8,894 nucleotides of DNA from DATHBP01 sp035296085 (lineage in GTDB: Bacteria > Actinomycetota > Actinomycetes > Propionibacteriales > Nocardioidaceae), in the NCBI GenBank assembly GCA_035296085.1, contig DATHBP010000260.1:1-8894 (forward strand), written 5' to 3'. Shown piece by piece: positions 1-7,538 of this stretch (position 1 is the stretch's first letter; the number at the start of each line of letters is the position of its first letter). A program made the position numbers and the translations under genes. The notes below the pieces were generated by a model. The model searched no databases. It saw only the letters and a list, made by a program, of their open reading frames with translations, and was not told the DNA's origin.

Positions 1-256
1 CCCGCGCCGCCCCGACCCGCAGCAGGTTGAGCCCGGCGAAGAGCCAGCAGCGACCGCTCTTTGCCTGGTCGGTCGGCTTCCAGTCGTCGAGCAGGTGGGA
101 CACGCTGTGGTCGATCCCGGTGACGACCTCGCGGTCGAGGACCAGGTCTTTCACCGCGGTCTGGGTGGCGGCGTTCTGCACCATCCGGTAGGTCGGGTTG
201 GCGGCGAACTCCTTGCGCATGAGCTCGAGATCCGCAGTGGTCAGAGCGCCGTTCAT
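1..256 (-). CDS. pepC: Bleomycin hydrolase / aminopeptidase C (peptidase C1B), N-terminal part, runs off the window
   Basis: This is the first 85 codons of a papain-like cytosolic cysteine aminopeptidase that trims peptides from the N-terminus; in this family a hexamer encloses the active sites. The decisive sign is the segment SGRCWLFAGLNLLR at residues 67-80, which matches the family's catalytic-cysteine motif; Cys70 is the nucleophile. The preceding stretch (FAANPTYRMVQNAATQ, residues 17-32) also fits the family N-terminus. The His and Asn of the catalytic triad lie beyond the left edge and cannot be checked. The ATG at 256 has only a weak GGGAC-type ribosome site; an in-frame TTG at 262, preceded by GAGG, is an alternative start. 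The gene lies 112 nt downstream of the DUF1905 gene and may be cotranscribed with it. Family assignment is confident; substrate is not predictable. Confidence 0.88.
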   Translation of the reverse strand, partial: MNGALTTADLELMRKEFAANPTYRMVQNAATQTAVKDLVLDREVVTGIDHSVSHLLDDWKPTDQAKSGRCWLFAGLNLLRVGAAR

Positions 257-368
257 CGGCAACGTCCCGTCCTCGTCTGGTGGGTGGCTTGGCAGAGCCT
301 ACCGACGATGGGGCGCATCCCGCTGCGGCATTACGCACAGGCCTGAGCTACATGCACCGCGGCGAGCC
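257..368. other. Intergenic gap between the DUF1905 gene and pepC
   Basis: These 112 bases separate the stop of the small DUF1905 gene from the pepC start. I see no convincing promoter or T-rich terminator. A short GCACC/GGTGC pairing spans the DUF1905 stop codon (356-379), but with a long loop it is too weak to call a terminator. A pepC promoter could lie here, but no clear -10/-35 pair is visible. Confidence 0.4.
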
Positions 369-659
369 TCACGAGGTGCTTTGGCCCTCGCCCCGATCGA
401 GCCGCTCGAGCAAGCGAACCTCGACGGTGTCGCCAGGGCTCTTCGCGATCGCCTTCTGCAGCGCGGCCTTCACGGGCAGCTTGTGCGTGCCGTCGCCCAA
501 CGCCATGAAGGAGCTCCGGAAGGGCACGCCGTCGATGGTGCCCCGGACCTTGACGAGCCCGCGAGTGCCGAAGTACTCAGCCGATCCGGGCATCACCACA
601 TAGACCCAGCCACCTTTGGCCGGACTCTTCTGCAAGGGCGCGGTGAACTTCGTGTCCAT
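369..659 (-). CDS. DUF1905 domain protein, 96 residues
   Basis: This small soluble protein of unknown function is recognised as DUF1905 from its pattern: an initial F-x-A-x-L segment (residues 5-9), GGWVYVVMP (16-24), the core GLVKVRGTIDGVPF (34-47), the GDG element (55-57) and LPVK (61-64), ending in a VEVRL strand (79-83). The domain is a small beta-rich fold and the protein consists of little else. No catalytic residues or signal peptide can be named. The ATG at 659 is chosen because AGGAGG at 665-670 lies 5 nt upstream; a longer in-frame reading up to 722 adds 21 residues without family similarity and would contain that ribosome site. The gene lies 93 nt after dcd in the same direction. 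Family call is good; function is unknown. Confidence 0.85.
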   Translation of the reverse strand: MDTKFTAPLQKSPAKGGWVYVVMPGSAEYFGTRGLVKVRGTIDGVPFRSSFMALGDGTHKLPVKAALQKAIAKSPGDTVEVRLLERLDRGEGQSTS

Positions 660-664
660 TTGGT

Positions 665-670
665 CCTCCT
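665..670 (-). promoter_or_regulatory. Strong Shine-Dalgarno site fixing the DUF1905 start
   Basis: On the minus strand this reads AGGAGG, 5 nt before the ATG at 659-657. It is the strongest ribosome binding site in the window and decides the start against the longer in-frame option at 722. Confidence 0.8.
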
Positions 671-752
671 GACATCGCCGCTGGTTGTCGGCATTACGAC
701 GATCGAGCCCATTCGAAATCATCGGCTCGCGCCCATTTGCAGGACGTCGAAG

Positions 753-1967
753 TCAGTCGGAGAGCAGGTCCAGCTGGTCGCCCGAGTGCTCGAAGTGCTT
801 TCCGCCCTGCCCTGCCGCCGGCCCCGTCACCGAGGCGTCCGGCAACCTGAAGTGCTTGCCCAGGGTCTCGGTCTGGTGCTGGTAGCTGGACCCGATCCCC
901 TGGCCGTACAGCACTGTCGGCTCGGCGAGCATCTGCTCGAACGTGAGCTTGCAGACGCGCTGGCGGTGTTCGATCATGAACGGCACGTCGTGGGCCCGGA
1001 CCTCCAGCGCTGCCGTCGAACCGCGGAGGTTGCCTGCAACGTCATAGCCGAAGCCCGGGTCGAAGAAGCCCGCATAGTGGGTGCGCAGCTCACCGCTCGT
1101 CGGGTCGTACGCCGTCATCTCCGCCGCGAGTCCCGGCGGGACGCTGACCGACTCATAGGACATCAGCAGGTAGAAGTTCTTCGGGTTGAGCACGATGCGG
1201 TCGCCGTCCTCGCGCCTGACCGGCTCCCAGAACCACTCGGGGTCGGCGCCTCGCGTCCGGGTCAGGTCGAGCAGCGGCGCGCTGGCGCGGGCGCGGTAGC
1301 CGACCCGGCCGCTCTCGTCGCCGCGTAGGTCCAAGCCGAGGAACAATCCGTTCGCGAGGGCCAGCTGGTCGACGGGAACCGGCTTGTCGCGGGAGAACAG
1401 GACCGGCTGGCGGGCGTGGAAGTCTCGCACCTCGGCGTCACTGAGCTCGGCGCGGCCGACCGAGAGGCGCAGCTGGTTGAGCGAGAGATCCTCGCGAACC
1501 CTAACCGGGAAGGACAGCGGTACGACCTCGAGGTAAAGGCCGCCCTCGTAGCCGGCAGCTATCTCGTCGAACCGGTAGCTGCCGTCGGTGATGACCCGCG
1601 TGAATACGTCGACGCGGCCCGTCGAGCTCTTGGGGTTGGCCTTGCCCCTGACCGTCGGCGGTAGGGCCAGCCGCTCCTTCAGCGGGATCAGGTAGGGGCG
1701 GTTCGTCTCCAGCACCACACCCTCGGCGTGCAGGTCGAGCTCGTCGATCACCAGTTCCTTGAGCCGGCGTTCGACGGTCTGGCTGTCGGGCAAGAAGCTG
1801 CATCTGATCCGGTACGCCACCTCACCCAGCCGCAGGTCGAGGCTCGCCGGCTGGACGTTCTCGCGCGGGATCGTGTATCCCCCGGCGTCGATGACACCGG
1901 CGTCGATGGCGTCTCGCAGGAGCTGGTTGGGCAGCACGCCTGCTCGGCCGGCCGGTAGCTCGAGCAC
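753..1967 (-). CDS. dcd: Two-domain 2'-deoxycytidine 5'-triphosphate deaminase, 404 residues
   Basis: This cytosolic enzyme should deaminate dCTP to dUTP, feeding dTMP synthesis. It belongs to the long, duplicated dUTPase-fold form (PF06559 type) best known from alphaproteobacteria, not the roughly 190-residue single-domain Dcd. Domain 1 shows QPASLDLRLG (39-48), NPKSSTGRVDVFTRV (111-125) and YLEV with Glu147. Domain 2 shows EMTAYDPTSGELR (283-295), the signature HYAGFFDPGFG (297-307) and LEV with Glu322. The usual DPG of the signature is replaced in domain 1 (EIAAGYEGG, 135-143) but kept in domain 2, so active sites may be composite (inference). The family normally ends near KHFR (371-374 here); this protein has about 30 extra C-terminal residues that include a second GKHF. 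The GTG start at 1967 has AGGGGA at 1974-1979, 6 nt upstream. Confidence 0.9.
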   Translation of the reverse strand: MLELPAGRAGVLPNQLLRDAIDAGVIDAGGYTIPRENVQPASLDLRLGEVAYRIRCSFLPDSQTVERRLKELVIDELDLHAEGVVLETNRPYLIPLKERLALPPTVRGKANPKSSTGRVDVFTRVITDGSYRFDEIAAGYEGGLYLEVVPLSFPVRVREDLSLNQLRLSVGRAELSDAEVRDFHARQPVLFSRDKPVPVDQLALANGLFLGLDLRGDESGRVGYRARASAPLLDLTRTRGADPEWFWEPVRREDGDRIVLNPKNFYLLMSYESVSVPPGLAAEMTAYDPTSGELRTHYAGFFDPGFGYDVAGNLRGSTAALEVRAHDVPFMIEHRQRVCKLTFEQMLAEPTVLYGQGIGSSYQHQTETLGKHFRLPDASVTGPAAGQGGKHFEHSGDQLDLLSD

Positions 1968-2000
1968 GGGCTATCCCCTGCGTCCGGCGGCCACAGCGGA

Positions 2001-2006
2001 ACTATA
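2001..2006 (-). promoter_or_regulatory. dcd: Possible -10 element for dcd (TATAGT)
   Basis: On the minus strand this reads TATAGT, one base from the sigma-70 consensus TATAAT, in otherwise GC-rich DNA and 33 nt upstream of the dcd start codon. It would give a leader of roughly 25-30 nt containing the AGGGGA ribosome site. No good -35 hexamer lies at 16-18 nt spacing, so this is tentative. Confidence 0.35.
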
Positions 2007-2090
2007 GGGAGTCTCCTCCGTTAGGCGGGCGCACCCTTCGGCGACCGCACCTTTCGCGCCGCTCGGCCGCCCATCGGCCGACTTGACGAG

Positions 2091-2165
2091 GCAGATGCCC
2101 ACCTTGCTAGGCGGATCCGCCGTGCGAAGTGGGCAACTACCCACACAACCGGGCAGTTGCCCCCT
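2091..2165. repeat. Palindromic intergenic element, copy A
   Basis: This 75-bp element matches copy B (5190-5264) without gaps at 59 of 75 positions, and at 59 of 67 outside the loop of its main hairpin. It contains GCAGATGCCC (2091-2100), the perfect 12-bp palindrome GGCGGATCCGCC (2110-2121) and the hairpin GGGCAACTACCC / ACACAACC loop / GGGCAGTTGCCC (2131-2162). It lies 18 bases beyond the aminotransferase stop codon. Weaker similarity to copy B may extend left to about 2081. There is no target-site duplication or transposase nearby, so its origin is unknown. It resembles a dispersed, REP-like intergenic repeat, but only two copies can be seen here. Confidence 0.85.
2131..2162 (-). terminator. 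Strong hairpin after the aminotransferase gene, probable 3'-end structure or terminator
   Basis: In minus-strand RNA the arms GGGCAACUGCCC and GGGUAGUUGCCC pair along 12 bp, with one G-U wobble, around an 8-nt GGUUGUGU loop. In plus-strand RNA the same position is an A-C mismatch, so the stem is better in the transcript that carries the genes. It starts 20 nt after the aminotransferase stop. No U-tract follows, as is common for GC-rich actinobacterial 3' hairpins, so termination rather than mRNA protection is not certain. Confidence 0.5.
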
Positions 2166-2182
2166 GCGGCCGGACGCCGGGC

Positions 2183-3556
2183 TCAGGAAGCGTGCGCGTC
2201 CGCCACCGCAAGCGCCTCGTCGAGGATCGCGAGGCCCTCCTTCGCCTCGGTGGCCGAGATCGTGCACGGCGGCACGACGTGCAGCCGGTTGAAGTTGGTG
2301 AACGGCAGCAGGCCACGCTGCTTGCACGCGCCCACGAGCTCGGTCATCGGCGCATTCGCCGATCCGCTGGCGTTGTACGGGACCAGCGGCGTACGGGACT
2401 CCTTGTTGGCCACGAGCTCTATAGCCCAGAACACCCCCATGCCGCGAACCTCTCCGACGCTGGGATGGCGCTCCGCCAGGTCGCGCAGGCCAGGGCCGAG
2501 CACGGTCTCGCCGATGTGGGCGGCGTTCTCAACGATTCCCTCCTCGCGCATCGCGGTGATCGTCGCGACGGCCGCGGCGCAGGCGAGCGGATGCCCCGAG
2601 TAGGTGAGCCCGCCGGGGTAGGTCCTCTCCGCGAATGTCTCGGCTATCTGCTCTGAGATCAACACGCCGCCGAGCGGCACATATCCGGAGTTGACGCCTT
2701 TGGCGAACGCAATGAGGTCAGGCACGACATCCCAGTGGTTGAGCGCAAACCACCGGCCACTGCGGCCGAACCCGGCCATAACTTCATCGGCGACATAAAC
2801 GATGCTGTTGCGGTCGCATATCGCGCGGACGCCGGCGAGATATCCTGCGGGTGGTGGCATGATTCCCGCCGTTCCCGGGATGGTTTCGAGCACGATCGCG
2901 GCGATCGTCTGCGGCCCTTCCATGTCGATGGTGAGCTCGAGGTGCTCGAGCGCCCGCGCGCACTCCTCCTCTTCGGTGGTCGCCGAGAAGGCGGAGCGGT
3001 AGAGGAACGGTCCGAAGAAGTGCACGACACCCGCCGCGGCGGAGTCGTTGGGCCAGCGGCGCGGGTCGCCGGTCAGGTTGACGGCCAGCTGGGTGCCACC
3101 GTGGTAGCTGCGGTAGGTCGACAGCACCTTGGGACGCCCTGTGTGCAGCCGCGCCATGCGTACGGCGTTCTCGATCGCCTCCGCGCCGCCGTTGGTGAAG
3201 AACACACTGGACAACGAGCGCTTGTCGTCGCGCGGGGCGACCTCGGTGATGAGTCGCGCCGCCTCACCTCGCTTGTCGTTGGCGTGCTGGGGCGCGACCG
3301 TGCATAGCTGTGCTGCCTGCTCCTGGATCGCCGCCACCACCTTGGGGTGCTGGTGGCCGATGTTGGTGTTGACCAGCTGGGAGGAGAAGTCGAGGTAGCG
3401 GTTGCCGTCGTAGTCCCAGAAGTACGACCCCTCCGCGCCCGCGATCGCCATCGGCGAGATGAGCTTCTGCGCCGACCAGGAGTGGAAGACGTGCGCCCGG
3501 TCGAGCGCAAGGACATGCTCGCCGGTTGCGTGGTCAACAGGTGGAGTAACGGTCAT
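2183..3556 (-). CDS. Class III PLP-dependent omega-aminotransferase, 457 residues
   Basis: This cytosolic fold-type I enzyme should move the amino group of an omega- or beta-amino acid to pyruvate or 2-oxoglutarate, giving a semialdehyde. Visible landmarks are the N-terminal YFWDYDGNRYLDFSS (45-59), the cofactor phosphate-binding region NGGAEAIENAVRMAR (122-136), YHGGT (151-155), the DEVMAGFGRSG block with Asp257 to contact the PLP ring nitrogen, Lys286 in FAKGVNSGYVPLGG as the Schiff-base lysine, and TYSGHPLAC (318-326). The length is normal for beta-alanine:pyruvate, taurine:pyruvate and GABA aminotransferases, which cannot be told apart here. The ATG at 3556 has AGAAGG at 3563-3568. The gene starts 33 nt after the methylmalonate-semialdehyde dehydrogenase gene, whose known substrates arise by transamination of beta-alanine or beta-aminoisobutyrate, so those are the preferred substrates (inference). 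Confidence 0.88.
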   Translation of the reverse strand: MTVTPPVDHATGEHVLALDRAHVFHSWSAQKLISPMAIAGAEGSYFWDYDGNRYLDFSSQLVNTNIGHQHPKVVAAIQEQAAQLCTVAPQHANDKRGEAARLITEVAPRDDKRSLSSVFFTNGGAEAIENAVRMARLHTGRPKVLSTYRSYHGGTQLAVNLTGDPRRWPNDSAAAGVVHFFGPFLYRSAFSATTEEEECARALEHLELTIDMEGPQTIAAIVLETIPGTAGIMPPPAGYLAGVRAICDRNSIVYVADEVMAGFGRSGRWFALNHWDVVPDLIAFAKGVNSGYVPLGGVLISEQIAETFAERTYPGGLTYSGHPLACAAAVATITAMREEGIVENAAHIGETVLGPGLRDLAERHPSVGEVRGMGVFWAIELVANKESRTPLVPYNASGSANAPMTELVGACKQRGLLPFTNFNRLHVVPPCTISATEAKEGLAILDEALAVADAHAS

Positions 3557-3589
3557 CGGGCACCTTCTCGGGACGCAGGGATCTTGATG

Positions 3590-5131
<1,542 letters not shown>

Positions 5132-5189
5132 CCGCCGATTGTCCGCCCAGCTGTACCCCCCCGCCAAACCGCCCCCGGCACTTCGCTGG

Positions 5190-5264
5190 GCAGATGCCCA
5201 CGTCGCTCGGCGGATCCGCCTAGCCAAGTGGGGAACTACCCGGTTGTGTGGGCAGATGCCCCCT
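5190..5264. repeat. Palindromic intergenic element, copy B
   Basis: This is the second copy of the 75-bp element, offset from copy A by exactly 3099 bases with no gaps. It contains GCAGATGCCC (5190-5199), the palindrome GGCGGATCCGCC (5209-5220) and arms GGGGAACTACCC (5230-5241) and GGGCAGATGCCC (5250-5261) around GGTTGTGT (5242-5249). That loop is the exact reverse complement of the copy A loop. The arms pair less well than in copy A (two true mismatches in the transcript). CACTTCGCT at 5179-5187 is nearly complementary to AGCCAAGTG at 5222-5230, so palindromy extends further left. It lies 13 bases beyond the short-chain dehydrogenase stop codon. Confidence 0.85.
5230..5261 (-). terminator. 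Hairpin after the short-chain dehydrogenase gene, possible 3'-end structure
   Basis: In minus-strand RNA the arms GGGCAUCUGCCC and GGGUAGUUCCCC flank an ACACAACC loop and pair at 10 of 12 positions, counting one G-U. The structure starts 16 nt after the stop codon, the same placement as copy A. It is weaker than the copy A hairpin and has no U-tract, so a terminator role rests mainly on position. Confidence 0.4.
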
Positions 5265-5277
5265 CGGCTCGCGGCGG

Positions 5278-6075
5278 CTAGGCCGGTGGGGTGTAGCGCC
5301 CGTCGACCGCGGTCCAGCCACCGTCGACGAAAAGCTGGCTGCCGGTGACGAACGACGAGGCGTCGGAGGCGAGGTAGACCACCGCACCGGCAAGCTCGTC
5401 GGCCCGCGACCATCGGCCCAGCGCGCTCTTCGCGGCATACGCCTGCGACCACTCCGGCACCGCGCGGATCTGCGCCGTGAGCGGTGTGTCGACGACACCC
5501 GGCGCGACCGCGTTGACCCGGACCCCGGCGGGCCCGAGCTCGGCGGCAGCAGTGCGCAGCAGCTGGACGAGCCCCGCCTTGGTCGCCGCGTACACGCCCT
5601 GACCGGGCTCCACCGTCACGGCGCGGATGGAGCTGAACCCGATGATGCTGCCGCGTCCGCGGTCCGCCATGCCTGCGCCGAAAGCCCGGACGAGCTCGAA
5701 CGCCGCCCGCAGGTTCAGCGCGACGACGCGGTCGAACTCGTCGGTGGTGTAGTCGAGCAACCGCTTGCGCACGTTCGTGGCCGCGGTGAACACCAGGACG
5801 TCGACAGCTCCCAGCTGCTCGGCCGCCCTGACGACCGCCGCGCTGTCGAGGATGTCCAGCTCGTACGCGCTCAGCTCGGTGCCCCGCTCCGCCGTCTCGC
5901 GAGCACTCGCCAGGTCGCGATCGGCGCAGACGACCTGTGCACCGTGCGCGGCGAGCGCCAGCGCGCTCTCCCGGCCGATGCCGCTGCCTGCGCCGACGAC
6001 GACAGCTCTGCGTCCGTCCAGTCGAAACAGCGCCGGGTAGTCCCGGCGGTCGTCAGCGGGCTGCGGAGATGTCAC
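5278..6075 (-). CDS. Classical short-chain dehydrogenase/reductase (SDR), 265 residues
   Basis: This cytosolic Rossmann-fold oxidoreductase acts on an unknown alcohol or carbonyl. The dinucleotide loop is GAGSGIG (28-34). Asp52 at the end of the second strand (VVCADRD) favours NAD over NADP. The active site is complete: Asn121 (ALNLRAAF), Ser148 or Ser149 (GFSSIRAV), Tyr162 and Lys166 (YAATK). APGVVDTPL (191-199) and the C-terminal FVDGGW (249-254) are typical. The usual NNAG motif after the fourth strand is FTAA (96-99), a departure. The GTG start at 6075 has GGAGG at 6082-6086, 6 nt upstream, and lies 2 nt after the aldehyde dehydrogenase stop, so translation is probably coupled. In this operon it may interconvert a hydroxy acid and a semialdehyde or keto acid, but no substrate can be read from the sequence. 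Confidence 0.88.
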   Translation of the reverse strand: MTSPQPADDRRDYPALFRLDGRRAVVVGAGSGIGRESALALAAHGAQVVCADRDLASARETAERGTELSAYELDILDSAAVVRAAEQLGAVDVLVFTAATNVRKRLLDYTTDEFDRVVALNLRAAFELVRAFGAGMADRGRGSIIGFSSIRAVTVEPGQGVYAATKAGLVQLLRTAAAELGPAGVRVNAVAPGVVDTPLTAQIRAVPEWSQAYAAKSALGRWSRADELAGAVVYLASDASSFVTGSQLFVDGGWTAVDGRYTPPA

Positions 6076-6077
6076 GT

Positions 6078-7538
6078 CTAGCCTCCGGTCGCCGGTCGGA
6101 TGATCGCCATCCGGGTCACCGTGAGCTCGTCGATGGCGAAGCGGGGACCTTCGCGGCCGGTGCCGGAGTCCTTGACACCGCCGTACGGCATCACGTCGGA
6201 GCGAAAGCCCGGCACCTCGTTGACGATCACACCACCCACCTCGAGCCGGTCGATCGCCGCGAACGCCGACTCCAGCGAGGCGGTGAAGACGCTCGCGTGC
6301 AGCCCGTAGCGCGAGTCATTGACGACATCGAAGGCCGCGGCCAGGTCGGGCACGGAGGCGACGGCGACCACCGGACCGAAGATCTCCTCGTCCCATGCGG
6401 CCACGCCGCTGGGCACGTCCAGCAGCACAGTCGGCACCACCACCCCGGAGTCGACCGCGCCGCCGCACACGACCGTCGCGCCCGCGGAGACCGCTTCCTC
6501 CACCCAATGCTGGACGCGCTTGGTGGACCTGCCGTCGATGAGCGCCGACACCTGGGTAGTGGGGTCGCGAGGGTCGCCGACGACGATTCCGCGCATCCGG
6601 GCGGAGAGACGCGCCAGGAACTCCGCTCGTACGGGATCCACGACGACGACCCGCTGCACGCTGATGCACGCCTGTCCAGACGCGTAGTACCCACCACGGA
6701 CGACCGCATCCGCGGCGGCGTCGAGGTCGGCGTCTGCCGCCACGACGAGCGCCGCATTGGACCCGAGCTCGAGCAGGACCTTGGTCGGCGCAGCGTCCCG
6801 CGCGATCTGGTGTCCGACGGCGGCGGACCCGGTGAAGGACACCGCACCGACCCGGCGGTCCGTCGTCAGCGCCACCCCCACCTCGGGGCCGCCGGTCACC
6901 AGCTGGACAGCCGCCGCGGGGCCGCCGGCCGCTGCGAGCGACTCCCGCACCAGATGCACGAGCCACAGCGTGGCGAGTGGGGTCTGCGGGGCCGGCTTTG
7001 CGATGACCGGGCAACCCGCCGCCAGTGCGGGAGCGATCTTGTGGGCGGCGAGCAGGAGGGGGTAGTTGAACCCGGCGATGCCCACCACGACGCCGACGGG
7101 TTTGCGGACCCAGAAGCCGATCAGCCCTTCGCCGCTGGGCAGCAGGTCGAGCGGCACGGTCTCACCGTGCAGCCGGGCGACCTCCTCGGCGGCAGTCTGC
7201 AGCGTGAGCAGCGTCCGCTCGACTTCGACGCGGCAGTCCACGAGTGGCTTGCCGGTCTCCAGGACCAGTAGCTGCTCGAAGCCGGCACGCTCGGCGGCGA
7301 CCGCGGCATGGGCGCCCAGCAGCGCCGCACGGCGGACGTGGGACGGCAGCCGTCCCGTCGCCTCCCGGACCACCAGCGCCTCCTGCACGGCCTGGCTGGC
7401 GAGCGCGGTGTCGCCCACTGGCGCCTGCGCCACTTCGGAACCGTCGTAGGGAAATTCGATCGGAGCGGTCTTCGGCGCGGGCACCCACGCTGCCCCGACG
7501 GGGAGCCCGGCAGGGAACTGCGGCGCGAACTCACTCAT
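6078..7538 (-). CDS. NAD(P)-dependent aldehyde dehydrogenase, 486 residues
   Basis: This enzyme should oxidise an aldehyde to the carboxylic acid. Unlike the mmsA product, it keeps both hydrolytic catalytic residues: the general-base Glu257 in LLELGSNAALVV and the nucleophile Cys291 in SGQACISVQRV. Also visible are Asn158 (AGFNYP), Lys181 (IAKPAPQTPL), FTGSAAVG (235-242) and EIFGP (385-389). The GQ-x-CISVQR form around the cysteine is common in the lactaldehyde/GAPN-like and y4uC/F21-like branches, so a semialdehyde or hydroxyaldehyde substrate is possible; I cannot fix it further. The ATG at 7538 overlaps the end of the P1 hydrolase gene by 8 nt, which implies coupling. A longer reading to 7919 would run deep into that gene with no family similarity. 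In the operon it could oxidise the semialdehyde made after amide hydrolysis and transamination. Confidence 0.9.
   Translation of the reverse strand: MSEFAPQFPAGLPVGAAWVPAPKTAPIEFPYDGSEVAQAPVGDTALASQAVQEALVVREATGRLPSHVRRAALLGAHAAVAAERAGFEQLLVLETGKPLVDCRVEVERTLLTLQTAAEEVARLHGETVPLDLLPSGEGLIGFWVRKPVGVVVGIAGFNYPLLLAAHKIAPALAAGCPVIAKPAPQTPLATLWLVHLVRESLAAAGGPAAAVQLVTGGPEVGVALTTDRRVGAVSFTGSAAVGHQIARDAAPTKVLLELGSNAALVVAADADLDAAADAVVRGGYYASGQACISVQRVVVVDPVRAEFLARLSARMRGIVVGDPRDPTTQVSALIDGRSTKRVQHWVEEAVSAGATVVCGGAVDSGVVVPTVLLDVPSGVAAWDEEIFGPVVAVASVPDLAAAFDVVNDSRYGLHASVFTASLESAFAAIDRLEVGGVIVNEVPGFRSDVMPYGGVKDSGTGREGPRFAIDELTVTRMAIIRPATGG

Larger units (their letters stand above)
1968..2182. other. 215-base intergenic region between the aminotransferase gene and dcd
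   Basis: This is the longest non-coding stretch in the window. From right to left in the direction of transcription it holds the first palindromic element (2165-2091), a GC-rich stretch with a short inverted CGGCCG pair (2065-2080), and the leader of dcd with a candidate -10 at 2001-2006. I see no small gene with a credible start and ribosome site. The layout suggests that one transcript ends and dcd transcription starts anew. Confidence 0.5.
5132..5277. other. Intergenic region between the short-chain dehydrogenase gene and mmsA
   Basis: These 146 bases contain repeat copy B (5190-5264) and a short GC-rich mmsA leader that includes a run of seven C (5156-5162). No convincing sigma-70 promoter can be picked for mmsA, although the element's position after the upstream operon suggests that one is needed. 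Confidence 0.45.

Noticed and set aside
704..729. Small hairpin CGAGCC / GGCTCG between dcd and the DUF1905 gene
   Set aside because: The stem is only 6 bp with a 14-base loop and no T-run, which is too weak to call a terminator.
198..1328. Plus-strand open frame of 376 codons across the pepC, DUF1905 and dcd region
   Set aside because: It runs antisense to three recognisable genes and has no domain-like pattern.
2110..2121. GGCGGATCCGCC palindrome as a repressor operator
   Set aside because: The same palindrome occurs inside both repeat copies after stop codons and is not placed over a recognisable promoter, so a repeat module explains it better.
2065..2165. Copy A as part of a CRISPR array or insertion sequence end
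   Set aside because: There are only two copies 3.1 kb apart, with no regular spacers, no transposase and no target-site duplication.
5156..5162. Run of seven C upstream of mmsA as a possible phase-variation tract
   Set aside because: It is short, lies in GC-rich DNA and outside any coding frame; no other sign of slippage control was seen.
5132..5452. N-terminal extension of the mmsA product by about 107 codons
   Set aside because: It would translate repeat copy B and the 3' end of the SDR gene in another frame; family similarity begins only after the ATG at 5131.
5937..7271. Plus-strand open frame of 444 codons antisense to the second aldehyde dehydrogenase
   Set aside because: Its His/Arg-rich text matches no family, whereas the opposite strand encodes a complete aldehyde dehydrogenase.
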